Part shown: one piece after another, positions 25,649 to 32,778 of the stretch
Layout: the number at the start of each line of letters is the position of its first letter
Position numbering within the stretch: position 1 is the first letter of the stretch
DNA from: Oscillospiraceae bacterium
GTDB lineage: Bacteria; Bacillota; Clostridia; Oscillospirales; Ruminococcaceae
DNA length: 64,000 bases
Assembly (NCBI GenBank): GCA_017473015.1
Contig: JAFUNP010000030.1
Location: forward strand, 1 to 64,000
Direction: 5' to 3'
Position numbers and translations under genes: made by a program
The notes under the pieces: model-generated
Seen by the model: the letters and a program-made list of their open reading frames with translations, nothing else
What the model was told of the DNA's origin: nothing
Database searches by the model: none

Positions 25649-26179
25649 TTATCTGTAAACATAACCTGTGGACAGCTGGTCAACCTTTTCCTGTGCCCGG
25701 GTATCGCCCCGCCGGGCAGCTTTTTTGTACCAGATAAGAGCCGTTACTCTGTCAACCTTTGTACCTTTGCCATAATAATACATCTGTCCCAGCTCATACC
25801 GTGCTCCAGCATCACCTTTTTCAGCAGCTTTTTTGTACCAGTACATAGCTCTTTCCAGGTCCAGTCTTGTACCCTCACCATATTGGTACATATTGCCCAG
25901 CTCCACCCGTGCCTGTATGTTGCCCAGCTGTGCCGCTGTAACATACCAGTGGAGGGCCTCTACCTCATCTTTTTCTGTGCCTTTGCCCCTTGAGTACATA
26001 GATGCTGTTTCGTACCGGGCCTGTGCATCACCTTGCTCTGCGGCTTTTTGGTACCATTGCAGGGCTTTCACTCTGTCCTTTTCTGCACCCTTACCGTAAT
26101 AATGCATATATGCAATTTCTCTCTGCGCCTGAACATCACCCTGTCCTGCAGCAGCCAGTAATTTTTCATACAATTCCAT
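25649..26179 (-). CDS. Sel1-like repeat protein
   Basis: 176 residues from the ATG with GGAGGTG upstream. Four full 36-residue Sel1 repeats plus a C-terminal partial one, each of the form A..YY.GKG...D...A..WY.KAA..GD..AR. These alpha-alpha repeats bind partner proteins; no catalytic domain is present and there is no signal peptide, so it is cytoplasmic. The neat repeat identity suggests recent internal duplication. Confidence 0.92.
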   Translation of the reverse strand: MELYEKLLAAAGQGDVQAQREIAYMHYYGKGAEKDRVKALQWYQKAAEQGDAQARYETASMYSRGKGTEKDEVEALHWYVTAAQLGNIQARVELGNMYQYGEGTRLDLERAMYWYKKAAEKGDAGARYELGQMYYYGKGTKVDRVTALIWYKKAARRGDTRAQEKVDQLSTGYVYR

Positions 26180-26347
26180 AAAGCACCTCCGAAAGCCTTT
26201 ATTTGTTATAAATATTATATCATGCTGTATATAATTTGTAAATATATACATTTATTGTGCATATTTCATAAACATAGTTATGTTTATTTAATTTTATTAA
26301 AACGAAGTACAAAACATAACAGAAGAAATAATATAAAAGAAAAAAAG

Positions 26348-26378
26348 CAGCAGACTGCTGAAAATCAACAATCTGCTG
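26348..26378 (-). terminator. Terminator next to the tRNA-like remnant
   Basis: CAGCAGA / TCTGCTG stem on the minus strand followed by C and six or more T. It abuts the CCA-equivalent of the remnant exactly as the terminator of the intact tRNA-Leu abuts its CCA. Confidence 0.65.
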
Positions 26379-26415
26379 TGGTGCGGTTAGCGTTTCTATA
26401 TTCGAACCTTGTACG
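26379..26415 (-). repeat. Degenerate direct repeat of the tRNA-Leu 3' end (candidate distal att site)
   Basis: TGGTGCGG, then TTAGC and, after a 5-nt insertion, TTCGAACCT and TACG match the 3' end of the tRNA-Leu at 27459-27542 in the same orientation. The T arm can no longer pair, so it is not a working tRNA. Its position, downstream of the tRNA 3' end and followed by a terminator, is that of the distal attachment site of a tRNA-targeted element. Confidence 0.6.
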
Positions 26416-26454
26416 ATTTATTTTACAAATAATCATTAGTTTGTTAAAATAATT

Positions 26455-26483
26455 ATGGGATTTTTATGGGACAAAGATGGGAT
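26455..26483 (+). repeat. Three ATGGGA(T/C) repeats at 11-bp spacing
   Basis: Copies start at 26455, 26466 and 26477. Short phased repeats of this kind beside an attachment site can be integrase arm-binding sites; that role is inference. Confidence 0.5.
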
Positions 26484-26502
26484 GAAATCCATATATTATT
26501 GC

Positions 26503-26531
26503 TTTACAATTATAACCGATAACGTTATCAA
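26503..26531 (+). promoter_or_regulatory. Promoter of the barnase-barstar unit
   Basis: TTTACA (26503-26508), 17-nt spacer, TATCAA (26526-26531), about 28 nt upstream of the TTG start. Confidence 0.5.
26518..26529. promoter_or_regulatory. Palindromic candidate operator on the toxin promoter
   Basis: Perfect 12-bp palindrome GATAACGTTATC overlapping the spacer and -10 box. The central CG dyad is like LacI-family operators. No candidate regulator lies in the island. Confidence 0.5.
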
Positions 26532-26559
26532 ATTATTGAATAACGAAAGGAGTTTTTAA

Positions 26560-27066
26560 TTGCAAAGTAAAAATTATAAGCATTGGCTAAGTATTCCGGA
26601 CAACCGCAGGTGCAAACCATGCAAAGATAATCACGGTAAAATATATCATATAGACGAAGTGCCACAAACTGACCATAGATTACATGAGCGTTGCAGATGT
26701 CTTATTGTATGGATGCAAGCGATAATGGCTGGCAAAGCTACAGATAAAGGTAATGATGGTGCAGATTATTGCTTAAAGCACTATAATGAACTGCCGGATT
26801 GCTATATCACCAAAGAGGATGCTGAAAAACTTGGATGGGTTTCATTTATAGGCAATCTTGACAATGTGGCACCCGGTAAAATGGTAACTATGGGTGAATA
26901 CAAAAATAAAAATGGACATTTACCTGTAGAGAGCGGACGTTTTTGGTATGAAGCAGATATAAATTATACATCTGGTTATAGAAATAGCGAACGAGTAGTT
27001 TTTTCTAACGATGGCTTAATATTTGTAACCTATGACCATTATAAAACATTTGTAGAGATAGTATAA
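26560..27066 (+). CDS. Barnase-type ribonuclease toxin with phage-head-like zinc knuckle
   Basis: 168 residues from a TTG start with AAAGGAG 7 nt upstream. Residues 10-50 hold a Cys/His pattern (CKPC, then HERCRC) with GKIY, like the C-terminal knuckle of phage minor head (SPP1 gp7/Mu F) proteins. Residues 63-168 align along their length with barnase: the ITK lysine (K85), the general base in EADINY (E131), R141 and R145, and the general acid in DHYKTF (H160) are all present, so it should be an active guanyl-preferring RNase. There is no signal peptide. Barstar follows 10 nt later. The gene is clearly more AT-rich than its neighbours, suggesting transfer. Confidence 0.9.
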   Translation: MQSKNYKHWLSIPDNRRCKPCKDNHGKIYHIDEVPQTDHRLHERCRCLIVWMQAIMAGKATDKGNDGADYCLKHYNELPDCYITKEDAEKLGWVSFIGNLDNVAPGKMVTMGEYKNKNGHLPVESGRFWYEADINYTSGYRNSERVVFSNDGLIFVTYDHYKTFVEIV

Positions 27067-27076
27067 AGGAGGAGTT

Positions 27077-27415
27077 ATGCTAAACAGAAAAGAATATACT
27101 CAGAAAGAACTGGCATATAGAGATATTCCTGAAAATCCAATCGTTTTAGATTTTTCAAAATGTGATGGTTGGTATGATATTCATAAAATGCTGAACGATA
27201 AATTTGGATTACCATTATTCTGTGGTATGAACTGGGATGCTTTCTGGGATTTGTCCCGAAGTACTTTTTATGGTCGAGGAAAAAATTATATTGTAGAAAT
27301 ACATAATTTTTATTCTATGACTGAAGAATATCAGGATTACTGTAAACCTATGCTGGAAATTTTTGAAGATATTCAGAAAGAAAACAGCAATGTATTTTTT
27401 GCATATATTTCATAA
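27077..27415 (+). CDS. Barstar-family ribonuclease inhibitor
   Basis: 112 residues. The inhibitory loop GMNWDAFWDLS matches the barstar segment whose Asp and Trp residues plug the RNase active site. AAAGGAGG lies just before the ATG, 10 nt after the toxin, so the pair is co-transcribed. It should act in the cytoplasm by tight 1:1 binding. The gene shares the low GC of its partner. Confidence 0.92.
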   Translation: MLNRKEYTQKELAYRDIPENPIVLDFSKCDGWYDIHKMLNDKFGLPLFCGMNWDAFWDLSRSTFYGRGKNYIVEIHNFYSMTEEYQDYCKPMLEIFEDIQKENSNVFFAYIS

Positions 27416-27424
27416 CAATGAAAA

Positions 27425-27459
27425 AGAAGCCCCTGTAAAGTTCGATTACAGGGGCTTCT
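27425..27459. terminator. Terminator shared by barstar and tRNA-Leu
   Basis: Perfect 14-bp stem AGAAGCCCCTGTAA / its complement with a 7-nt loop; on the minus strand it is followed by TTTTTC and starts at the last base of the tRNA CCA. Confidence 0.9.
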
Positions 27460-27542
27460 GGTGCGGATAACAGGGGTCGAACCTGCACGCCTGGGGCACC
27501 AGATCCTAAGTCTGGCACGTCTGCCAATTCCGCCATATCCGC
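27459..27542 (-). tRNA. tRNA-Leu (anticodon TAG)
   Basis: Class II tRNA of 84 nt with acceptor GCGGATA / TATCCGC, long variable arm, anticodon stem CCAGA-CTTAGGA-TCTGG giving TAG, T arm GGTTCGACC and encoded CCA. It reads CUA and other CUN codons. Confidence 0.95.
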
Positions 27543-27555
27543 ATATCAAGATTAT

Positions 27556-27584
27556 ATTATACTAAACGGGCAAGTTTTTGTCAA
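27556..27584 (-). promoter_or_regulatory. Consensus promoter of tRNA-Leu
   Basis: TTGACA (27579-27584), 17-nt spacer, TATAAT (27556-27561) on the minus strand. Confidence 0.9.
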
Positions 27585-27626
27585 ATAAACAGGCCGTGAA
27601 AGTCAGGCAGAGTTTGAATAAATAAT

Positions 27627-27652
27627 AAAAGACGGACAATTGTCCGTCTTTT
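27627..27652. terminator. Terminator of the DUF6273-VWA-MoxR operon
   Basis: AAAAGACGGAC-AATT-GTCCGTCTTTT, an 11-bp perfect stem with A-run and T-run on either side, just after the MoxR stop codon. Confidence 0.88.
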
Positions 27653-27671
27653 GTCATAAATGCTGTTAAAA

Positions 27672-29180
27672 TCAGAAATCCAGGTCCAGTTCGGCGATTT
27701 CATCCATAATTTCCTTGTCGCGTTCGTAGAACAACAGGGATTTGTTGTGTTTGAAATATTCATCACAGCCGAAGTTGGAGATGAATTTGGAACCGTAATA
27801 GTTCTGTGTCAGTTCCGTTACCAGAATCAGCATTTCCTGGCCGTCACCGAATACATCGTCCACAAAGCGGAAAGCATTGTCCATTCTTGCGCTGGTCAGT
27901 TTGGCTTCTTTTTTGTGTGCTCTGGTCAGTGAGTTGTAGCTGGATTTGATGTGGGCCACAGCAGTTTCCGCATCCACATTCATTACGCCTGTCATCTGTT
28001 TTTCCAGGAATTCAATAACAGCGTTCCGGTTTCTTCTTTCCTGGTCTGTCAGGTTGCCGGCAGTAATGCGTTTGTCCAGGTCTTTTTTCTGGTCTGCAAT
28101 CAGGTCATTGAGAACATCAATAGGCTTTTTGTCACCCACTTCAACCTTTTTGGTATATTTTCTAACCAGTTTTCTGGCATCAGAAATCATATTGATTTTT
28201 TCCACAACAGTCAGTGTGTCCTCGTTGATGGCATCCAGCAGCAGGCTGATAAGCATAACTCTTTCATCAAATTTGGCAGAGATAGCTTTCTGTTTTACAG
28301 TCATGCCGTATTCGCCGTCCATGATTTTGTCAATCTGGTAGTCTCCGCGATATTTTACATACAGGTCGTAGTATGCAGAGAAGGATTTGGCCACTTTTCT
28401 GTTCTGCAGATACTGGGAAACCAGTGTTTCTTTTACAGGAATTCCGTGTTTTTCATACAGGTCAATCATCTGTGAAAGGTCTTCCCAGCCACGGGCTGTG
28501 GCGAAAGCTTTGCTGTCCACAGTGGATTCGATGGTGTAAAAGTCGGCAGTTTTGGATTCCAGATAGGAAATGATGGACATATGAACATTTGCTTTGTAGG
28601 CATAGTCTTTCCAGATTTCGAAATCAGGTGTGATGTCGATGCGTTTCAGACGGTCCCATGTAGCAATGTCGTATTCTCTAACAGCGTTGTTGTATTCAGG
28701 TGGGTTACCGGCAGTAACAATTACCCAGCCGGTAGGGATTTTGTGTTTGCCGAAAACTTTGTACTGCAGCAGCTGCAGCATAACAGGTGCAAGTGTTTCA
28801 GATACACAGTTGATTTCGTCCAGAAAGAGAATGCCTTCTTTCAGGCCTGTGTTTTCCATCAGTTCATAGATGGAAGCAATGATTTCGCTGAGAGTGTATT
28901 CAGAAACAGTGTATTCCTGGCCGCCGTAGGTTTTCTTTTCAATAAAAGGCAGACCGATGGCAGACTGGCGGGTGTGGTGTGTCATTGAGTAGGACAGCAG
29001 ACCTACGCCCATTTCGGAAGCAATCTGTGCCATAATGGCAGTTTTACCGATACCCGGAGGGCCCATAAGGAAAACAGGACGCTGTTTTTCAATAGGGATA
29101 ACATAGTTGCCGAATTCATTTTTTGTAAAATACACGGTAAGGGTATTTTTAATCTCGTCTTTAGCTTCTTTAATATTCAT
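27672..29180 (-). CDS. MoxR-type AAA+ ATPase
   Basis: 502 residues. Walker A GPPGIGKT at residues 40-47, Walker B ILFLDEIN near 116-123, sensor-1 region VTAGNPPEYNNAV near 155 and an arginine-finger region TWDRLKRIDI. The C-terminal 280 residues are helical and specific to this subfamily. MoxR ATPases act with VWA-domain partners as chaperones that insert cofactors or remodel complexes; the VWA gene is 11 nt upstream. It is the last of a five-gene operon. Confidence 0.9.
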   Translation of the reverse strand: MNIKEAKDEIKNTLTVYFTKNEFGNYVIPIEKQRPVFLMGPPGIGKTAIMAQIASEMGVGLLSYSMTHHTRQSAIGLPFIEKKTYGGQEYTVSEYTLSEIIASIYELMENTGLKEGILFLDEINCVSETLAPVMLQLLQYKVFGKHKIPTGWVIVTAGNPPEYNNAVREYDIATWDRLKRIDITPDFEIWKDYAYKANVHMSIISYLESKTADFYTIESTVDSKAFATARGWEDLSQMIDLYEKHGIPVKETLVSQYLQNRKVAKSFSAYYDLYVKYRGDYQIDKIMDGEYGMTVKQKAISAKFDERVMLISLLLDAINEDTLTVVEKINMISDARKLVRKYTKKVEVGDKKPIDVLNDLIADQKKDLDKRITAGNLTDQERRNRNAVIEFLEKQMTGVMNVDAETAVAHIKSSYNSLTRAHKKEAKLTSARMDNAFRFVDDVFGDGQEMLILVTELTQNYYGSKFISNFGCDEYFKHNKSLLFYERDKEIMDEIAELDLDF

Positions 29181-29191
29181 AAAATTACCTC

Positions 29192-30745
29192 TTATTCATC
29201 CTCTTTTATATCATTAGGGTCAAGTATCAGTTTGATTGCCCATGGCGGCACCACAGGGTCAAACATAGGGTCGTCGCTTATAAACGCAAAAGCTGTTTTG
29301 TAAGCAGGGGCGCGCTGTGGAAATTCACCAAAGCCGTCGGTAAAATAGATAAGCCCCTTCAGGTTGGTGAATTCTTTATTTACAATCAATTCGTCCACAT
29401 ATTCAAACACCGGGCGGAAGTCTGTACCGCCGAAGCCGTACAGCATCATATCTGCCATATATCTGTCCAGTTCAGCCTGAGATGTAATTTTTTCATCATG
29501 CTGGATTTTTACATCACACTGGATAATGTGCAGGTTGATACGGGAAGAAAAGCTTTCGGTGGCTTTGAGAATATTGTAGGTTTTTCTTAGGAACGCCTCA
29601 ACCTCGTCACCGTGCACAGAGAAGGAGGTGTCGATGGCGATTACAAATTCTTTTACCACATTGGTTTCTTTGTACTCCAGCGGCTCTACCAGCGGCATAT
29701 TGTCGTAAAGGGTAAGGCCGTAGGTGTAATAGATATAGTCAAACTCATCGTCGTCTATCATCATTTTTTCGCCCATAGAGGCGAATTTTTTCAGGAATGC
29801 AGTGTAATCATACTTTTCTCTGGTTACATTACGCAGGTTCAGCAGTAAATCACCTACACGGCTGCCGGCCTCTTTGGAGAAAGTTTCAAGGTCCAGGTCC
29901 ATGTGTTTGGCCACATCTTCCCATTCCTCCATGATTTCTTCCATTTCTTTGCTGACTTCCTGGTTTCCGTCATCGCCCATTTCTTCGCGTTCTTCTTCGT
30001 CAGCATTGCGTCCGTCCTGGCCGGTTTCCTTGTTTTCGCTGGAGTCCTCCTGCATGCCATCGTCCTCCGGATTGTCCCGGTTGTCATCAGGCTCCGGCTC
30101 ACCGTCGCCATCCTGGTCATCCATAGGCTCTTCTTTTTCCATCTTTGGCTTTTCGTCTTTTTTGTCCTTATCTTTTGTCAGTTCCTGTGGCTTATGAATC
30201 ATATCGTACCAGCAGGAGTGGTCATCGTAGGTAAATAGAATAAACAGCTCTCGCATTTCATCTTCTGTCAGGTCGCTGTCCAGCAACCAGCGATAGATTT
30301 TTTCCGCTGTCAGCTTGTCCACATTGGCACGCATTTTTTCCAGCGCCCGCTGTCTGTCCGGGTCCGGCTCAGTCTGCAGATATTCCTCTGTTTCTGCCAA
30401 CTGACTGAGGATATTTTCCACAGCTATGTCACAGGCGATGTCCCAAAGATTCTGGTTAATCTGGGGGCCAACATAGAAATGAAGGAATGTACAGTGAAGA
30501 ATCATGTGCAGATAGGTGCGTGTAACCAGATTTTTGTCTTTTTTGTACAGTTGAAGTATATATCTGGGATTGAATTTAATGGTACGGCCGTCTACACAGA
30601 GAAAGTCTTCGTATTCTTCCAGCTTCAGCTTGTTTATGGCAGAGTCCAGAAAACGCATATGTACAATCAGGGAGTTTTTGGACGCATTCATCACCTTTTT
30701 GGCAACTCGTCTGATTTTTATGGTCTGGGATTCATATTGTTCCAT
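29192..30745 (-). CDS. VWA-domain protein with metallopeptidase-like N-terminus (DUF2201 type)
   Basis: 517 residues. The N-terminal part (to about 180) resembles the inactive-metallopeptidase-like domain of this family (TYLHMILHCTFLHFYV takes the place of HExxH). A highly acidic linker (about 190-270) follows, then a VWA domain with a MIDAS motif DTSFS near residue 370 and a FGGTDFRPVFEYV motif. No membrane segment. This family is typically encoded beside a MoxR ATPase, as here. AAGGAG precedes the ATG. Confidence 0.88.
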   Translation of the reverse strand: MEQYESQTIKIRRVAKKVMNASKNSLIVHMRFLDSAINKLKLEEYEDFLCVDGRTIKFNPRYILQLYKKDKNLVTRTYLHMILHCTFLHFYVGPQINQNLWDIACDIAVENILSQLAETEEYLQTEPDPDRQRALEKMRANVDKLTAEKIYRWLLDSDLTEDEMRELFILFTYDDHSCWYDMIHKPQELTKDKDKKDEKPKMEKEEPMDDQDGDGEPEPDDNRDNPEDDGMQEDSSENKETGQDGRNADEEEREEMGDDGNQEVSKEMEEIMEEWEDVAKHMDLDLETFSKEAGSRVGDLLLNLRNVTREKYDYTAFLKKFASMGEKMMIDDDEFDYIYYTYGLTLYDNMPLVEPLEYKETNVVKEFVIAIDTSFSVHGDEVEAFLRKTYNILKATESFSSRINLHIIQCDVKIQHDEKITSQAELDRYMADMMLYGFGGTDFRPVFEYVDELIVNKEFTNLKGLIYFTDGFGEFPQRAPAYKTAFAFISDDPMFDPVVPPWAIKLILDPNDIKEDE

Positions 30746-30781
30746 ATCTTCTCCTTTCCTGAAAATTCATATATCTGTATT

Positions 30782-31768
30782 TCAGTATTTCATATACATA
30801 GCAGGACGCACGCCGAAATAGTCAAAGCAGTCATCCCCGTTTACAATGCTGTTTTCACTGGTGATAACACCGTCACGAACATACATTTTTTCGATTGGAT
30901 GATTGCCCGGTGAGCGCAGCCACCAGTAGGCAAACTGGTCGAACACAGTCCACATAGGGGTGCGTGTGGAACGGCGGGTAAATGGCGCCAGTCGGTCACG
31001 CTCTGCGCGCAGGTATTTTTCCACTTCTTTTACAGACAGGAAAAACAGTTTGTCTGCCTGCTGCCGGGTGGCTGTAGGGGTAAAAGACAGGCTGTCGTCC
31101 TTATCATCAATGTAGACCGGTACCATCATTTCTTTTTCCCGGTCGGTAAATATATCGTGGATATATTCGGTATGCAGCTTCAGTCGGCAGCTGCTGCGGC
31201 TCCATGTGGTGTAACCGCTGTAAAAATTGGTATAAGGTTTACAGTCAAAAACATACCGGCTGAGCAACAGCACCTGTCTGTTTTTATTTTCCAGAACCAG
31301 AAAAGGCATAGGCTCCAGGCCCAGCCACACCATTGTGCCTGCAGCAGCACGGGAAAAATCATAATTTCTCTCCGGCCGGGGCAGTTTGCTTCTGCCAGGA
31401 GTGTATTTTCTGGTTATGTTCAGCGAAGCAGGGGCGGTACGCAGCCTGTTGCCTGCTTCCATAAGGTAAAACAGTATATCGGTTTTCTTTTTGTCCCTGG
31501 CGTAGTCAATAAACTGTATCACATTGGACTTTCTGATTACACGGTGCTTTACCAGCAGAGGAAAAGCCCGGGTTTTGTTCAGGTCAATAAACTGCGGCAC
31601 CATTTCCGGTGCCTGGGAAAAGAGATAGTTCTGATACAGGACAATCTTTTCTTCAGTTATGTCATATAGATTTTCCATACGGGAAAGGGCTATTTCCACC
31701 TTTTCCACACAGTTTTTCAGATAATTGAAATCCGCCAGTTCATCATAGTATCTTATTCTTTTTCTCAT
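30782..31768 (-). CDS. DUF6273-domain protein, paralogue 1
   Basis: 328 residues from the ATG 4 nt after the preceding stop codon (a longer frame starts inside that gene). The N-terminal 130 residues are helical, with an ankyrin-like FPLLVKHRVIRKSN...DILFYLMEAGNRL unit. A basic, proline-containing linker follows (KYTPGRSKLPR), then DUF6273 (about 150-328) with VWLGLEPMPFLVLENKN, WWLRSPG and the closing YFGVRPAMYMKY. DUF6273 resembles C-type-lectin/FGE-like folds. Function unknown; the operon context links it to the MoxR-VWA pair. Confidence 0.8.
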   Translation of the reverse strand: MRKRIRYYDELADFNYLKNCVEKVEIALSRMENLYDITEEKIVLYQNYLFSQAPEMVPQFIDLNKTRAFPLLVKHRVIRKSNVIQFIDYARDKKKTDILFYLMEAGNRLRTAPASLNITRKYTPGRSKLPRPERNYDFSRAAAGTMVWLGLEPMPFLVLENKNRQVLLLSRYVFDCKPYTNFYSGYTTWSRSSCRLKLHTEYIHDIFTDREKEMMVPVYIDDKDDSLSFTPTATRQQADKLFFLSVKEVEKYLRAERDRLAPFTRRSTRTPMWTVFDQFAYWWLRSPGNHPIEKMYVRDGVITSENSIVNGDDCFDYFGVRPAMYMKY

Positions 31769-31772
31769 AGGC

Positions 31773-32750
31773 TTACTCGCAGCAGAAATACATGGCAGGA
31801 CGCACCCCGAAATGTTCAAAATAAGCGCCCTGAACCGTGCTGTTTTCGCTCATAATGATGCCGTCACGCACATAGTAAATATCCACATACTGCTCACCCT
31901 GAGTGCGCAGCCACCAGTGAGCATACTGGTCAAATACAGTCCACAACATACTGCGGATTGCGTATTTGGTAACAGGAGCCATTCTGTCGCGGTCAGTTCG
32001 GAAATAGCGCTGGGCATCCTTTACATTCAGGTAGAAAAATCTGTCATCAGACAGACCTTTTGGGTTGTCGAAGGACAGCGTATCGTCCCAGTCGATATAC
32101 ACCGGCACAGTCATATCCTTTTCTTTCTGTGTCAGCAGTGCATCGATATATTCTTTGTTAAGACGGCGGCGGATTGAACAGGTACGCCATTCACTGTGAC
32201 CGCGGAAAAAGTCATCTATCGGCATACAATCAATTACATATTTCGATATAAGCAACAGGCGGCCGTCTTTATTTTCCAATACCTGCCATGGCATAGGGTC
32301 AGCTCCCAGCCAGATGATTTCACCGGGGCGGGAGTTTCGGTAATTGTATGTATTTTCAGCCGGTGGCAGAGGTGATTTACCGGGTGTGTGCTTTTTGACC
32401 ACTTCCAGATTTTTGGAATTGGTTTTCAGCAGATGGCCGGCCTCCATCAGATAAAAGAGAATGTCATTCTTCTTCTGTTCCCTGGCGTAATCGGTGAGTT
32501 TCAACACATTTGTCTTTTTGATTACACGGTATTTAACCAACAGCGGAAGAAGGGTTGTTCTGTTTAAATCTATAAATTCCTGTGCTATTTTCGGAGCCTG
32601 ATTAAAAAGATAATTCTGATACATCACTATCTTTTCATCGGTAAGTCCATATGGATTTTCAAGACGGGAAATAGCTATTTCCACCTTTTCCACGCAATTT
32701 TCCAGACGGGTGAAATCGCGTTCTTCGTCAAAATAAATTATTTTTTTCAT
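31773..32750 (-). CDS. DUF6273-domain protein, paralogue 2
   Basis: 325 residues, same layout as its two neighbours: N-terminal helical unit with PLLVKYRVIKKTN and DILFYLMEAGHLL, linker KHTPGKSPLP, DUF6273 with IIWLGADPMPWQVLENKDGRL, WWLRTQG and FGVRPAMYF. It ends in Cys-Cys-Glu. The start lacks a clear ribosome binding site, unlike its neighbours, so translation may depend on the upstream gene. Compared with paralogue 1 the N-terminal half is more conserved than the variable stretch before FGVRPAMY. Confidence 0.8.
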   Translation of the reverse strand: MKKIIYFDEERDFTRLENCVEKVEIAISRLENPYGLTDEKIVMYQNYLFNQAPKIAQEFIDLNRTTLLPLLVKYRVIKKTNVLKLTDYAREQKKNDILFYLMEAGHLLKTNSKNLEVVKKHTPGKSPLPPAENTYNYRNSRPGEIIWLGADPMPWQVLENKDGRLLLISKYVIDCMPIDDFFRGHSEWRTCSIRRRLNKEYIDALLTQKEKDMTVPVYIDWDDTLSFDNPKGLSDDRFFYLNVKDAQRYFRTDRDRMAPVTKYAIRSMLWTVFDQYAHWWLRTQGEQYVDIYYVRDGIIMSENSTVQGAYFEHFGVRPAMYFCCE

Positions 32751-32778
32751 TTTCTGTATAATAAGGTAAGTTTAATTT

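Larger units (their letters stand above)
26180..26559. other. 380-bp AT-rich gap holding an island boundary
   Basis: No credible gene. It holds a hairpin, a degenerate tRNA 3'-end repeat, three phased ATGGGA repeats, a promoter and a palindrome, listed separately. A 76-codon open frame on the plus strand here has no ribosome binding site and runs through the hairpin, so I do not call it. Confidence 0.7.

Noticed and set aside
26379..26415. A second functional tRNA gene
   Set aside because: Only the 3' end resembles a tRNA; the T arm cannot pair, a 5-nt insertion breaks the spacing, and no anticodon arm is found.
26222..26452. 76-codon open frame on the plus strand
   Set aside because: No ribosome binding site, low-complexity product, and it runs across a terminator hairpin and the tRNA-like repeat.
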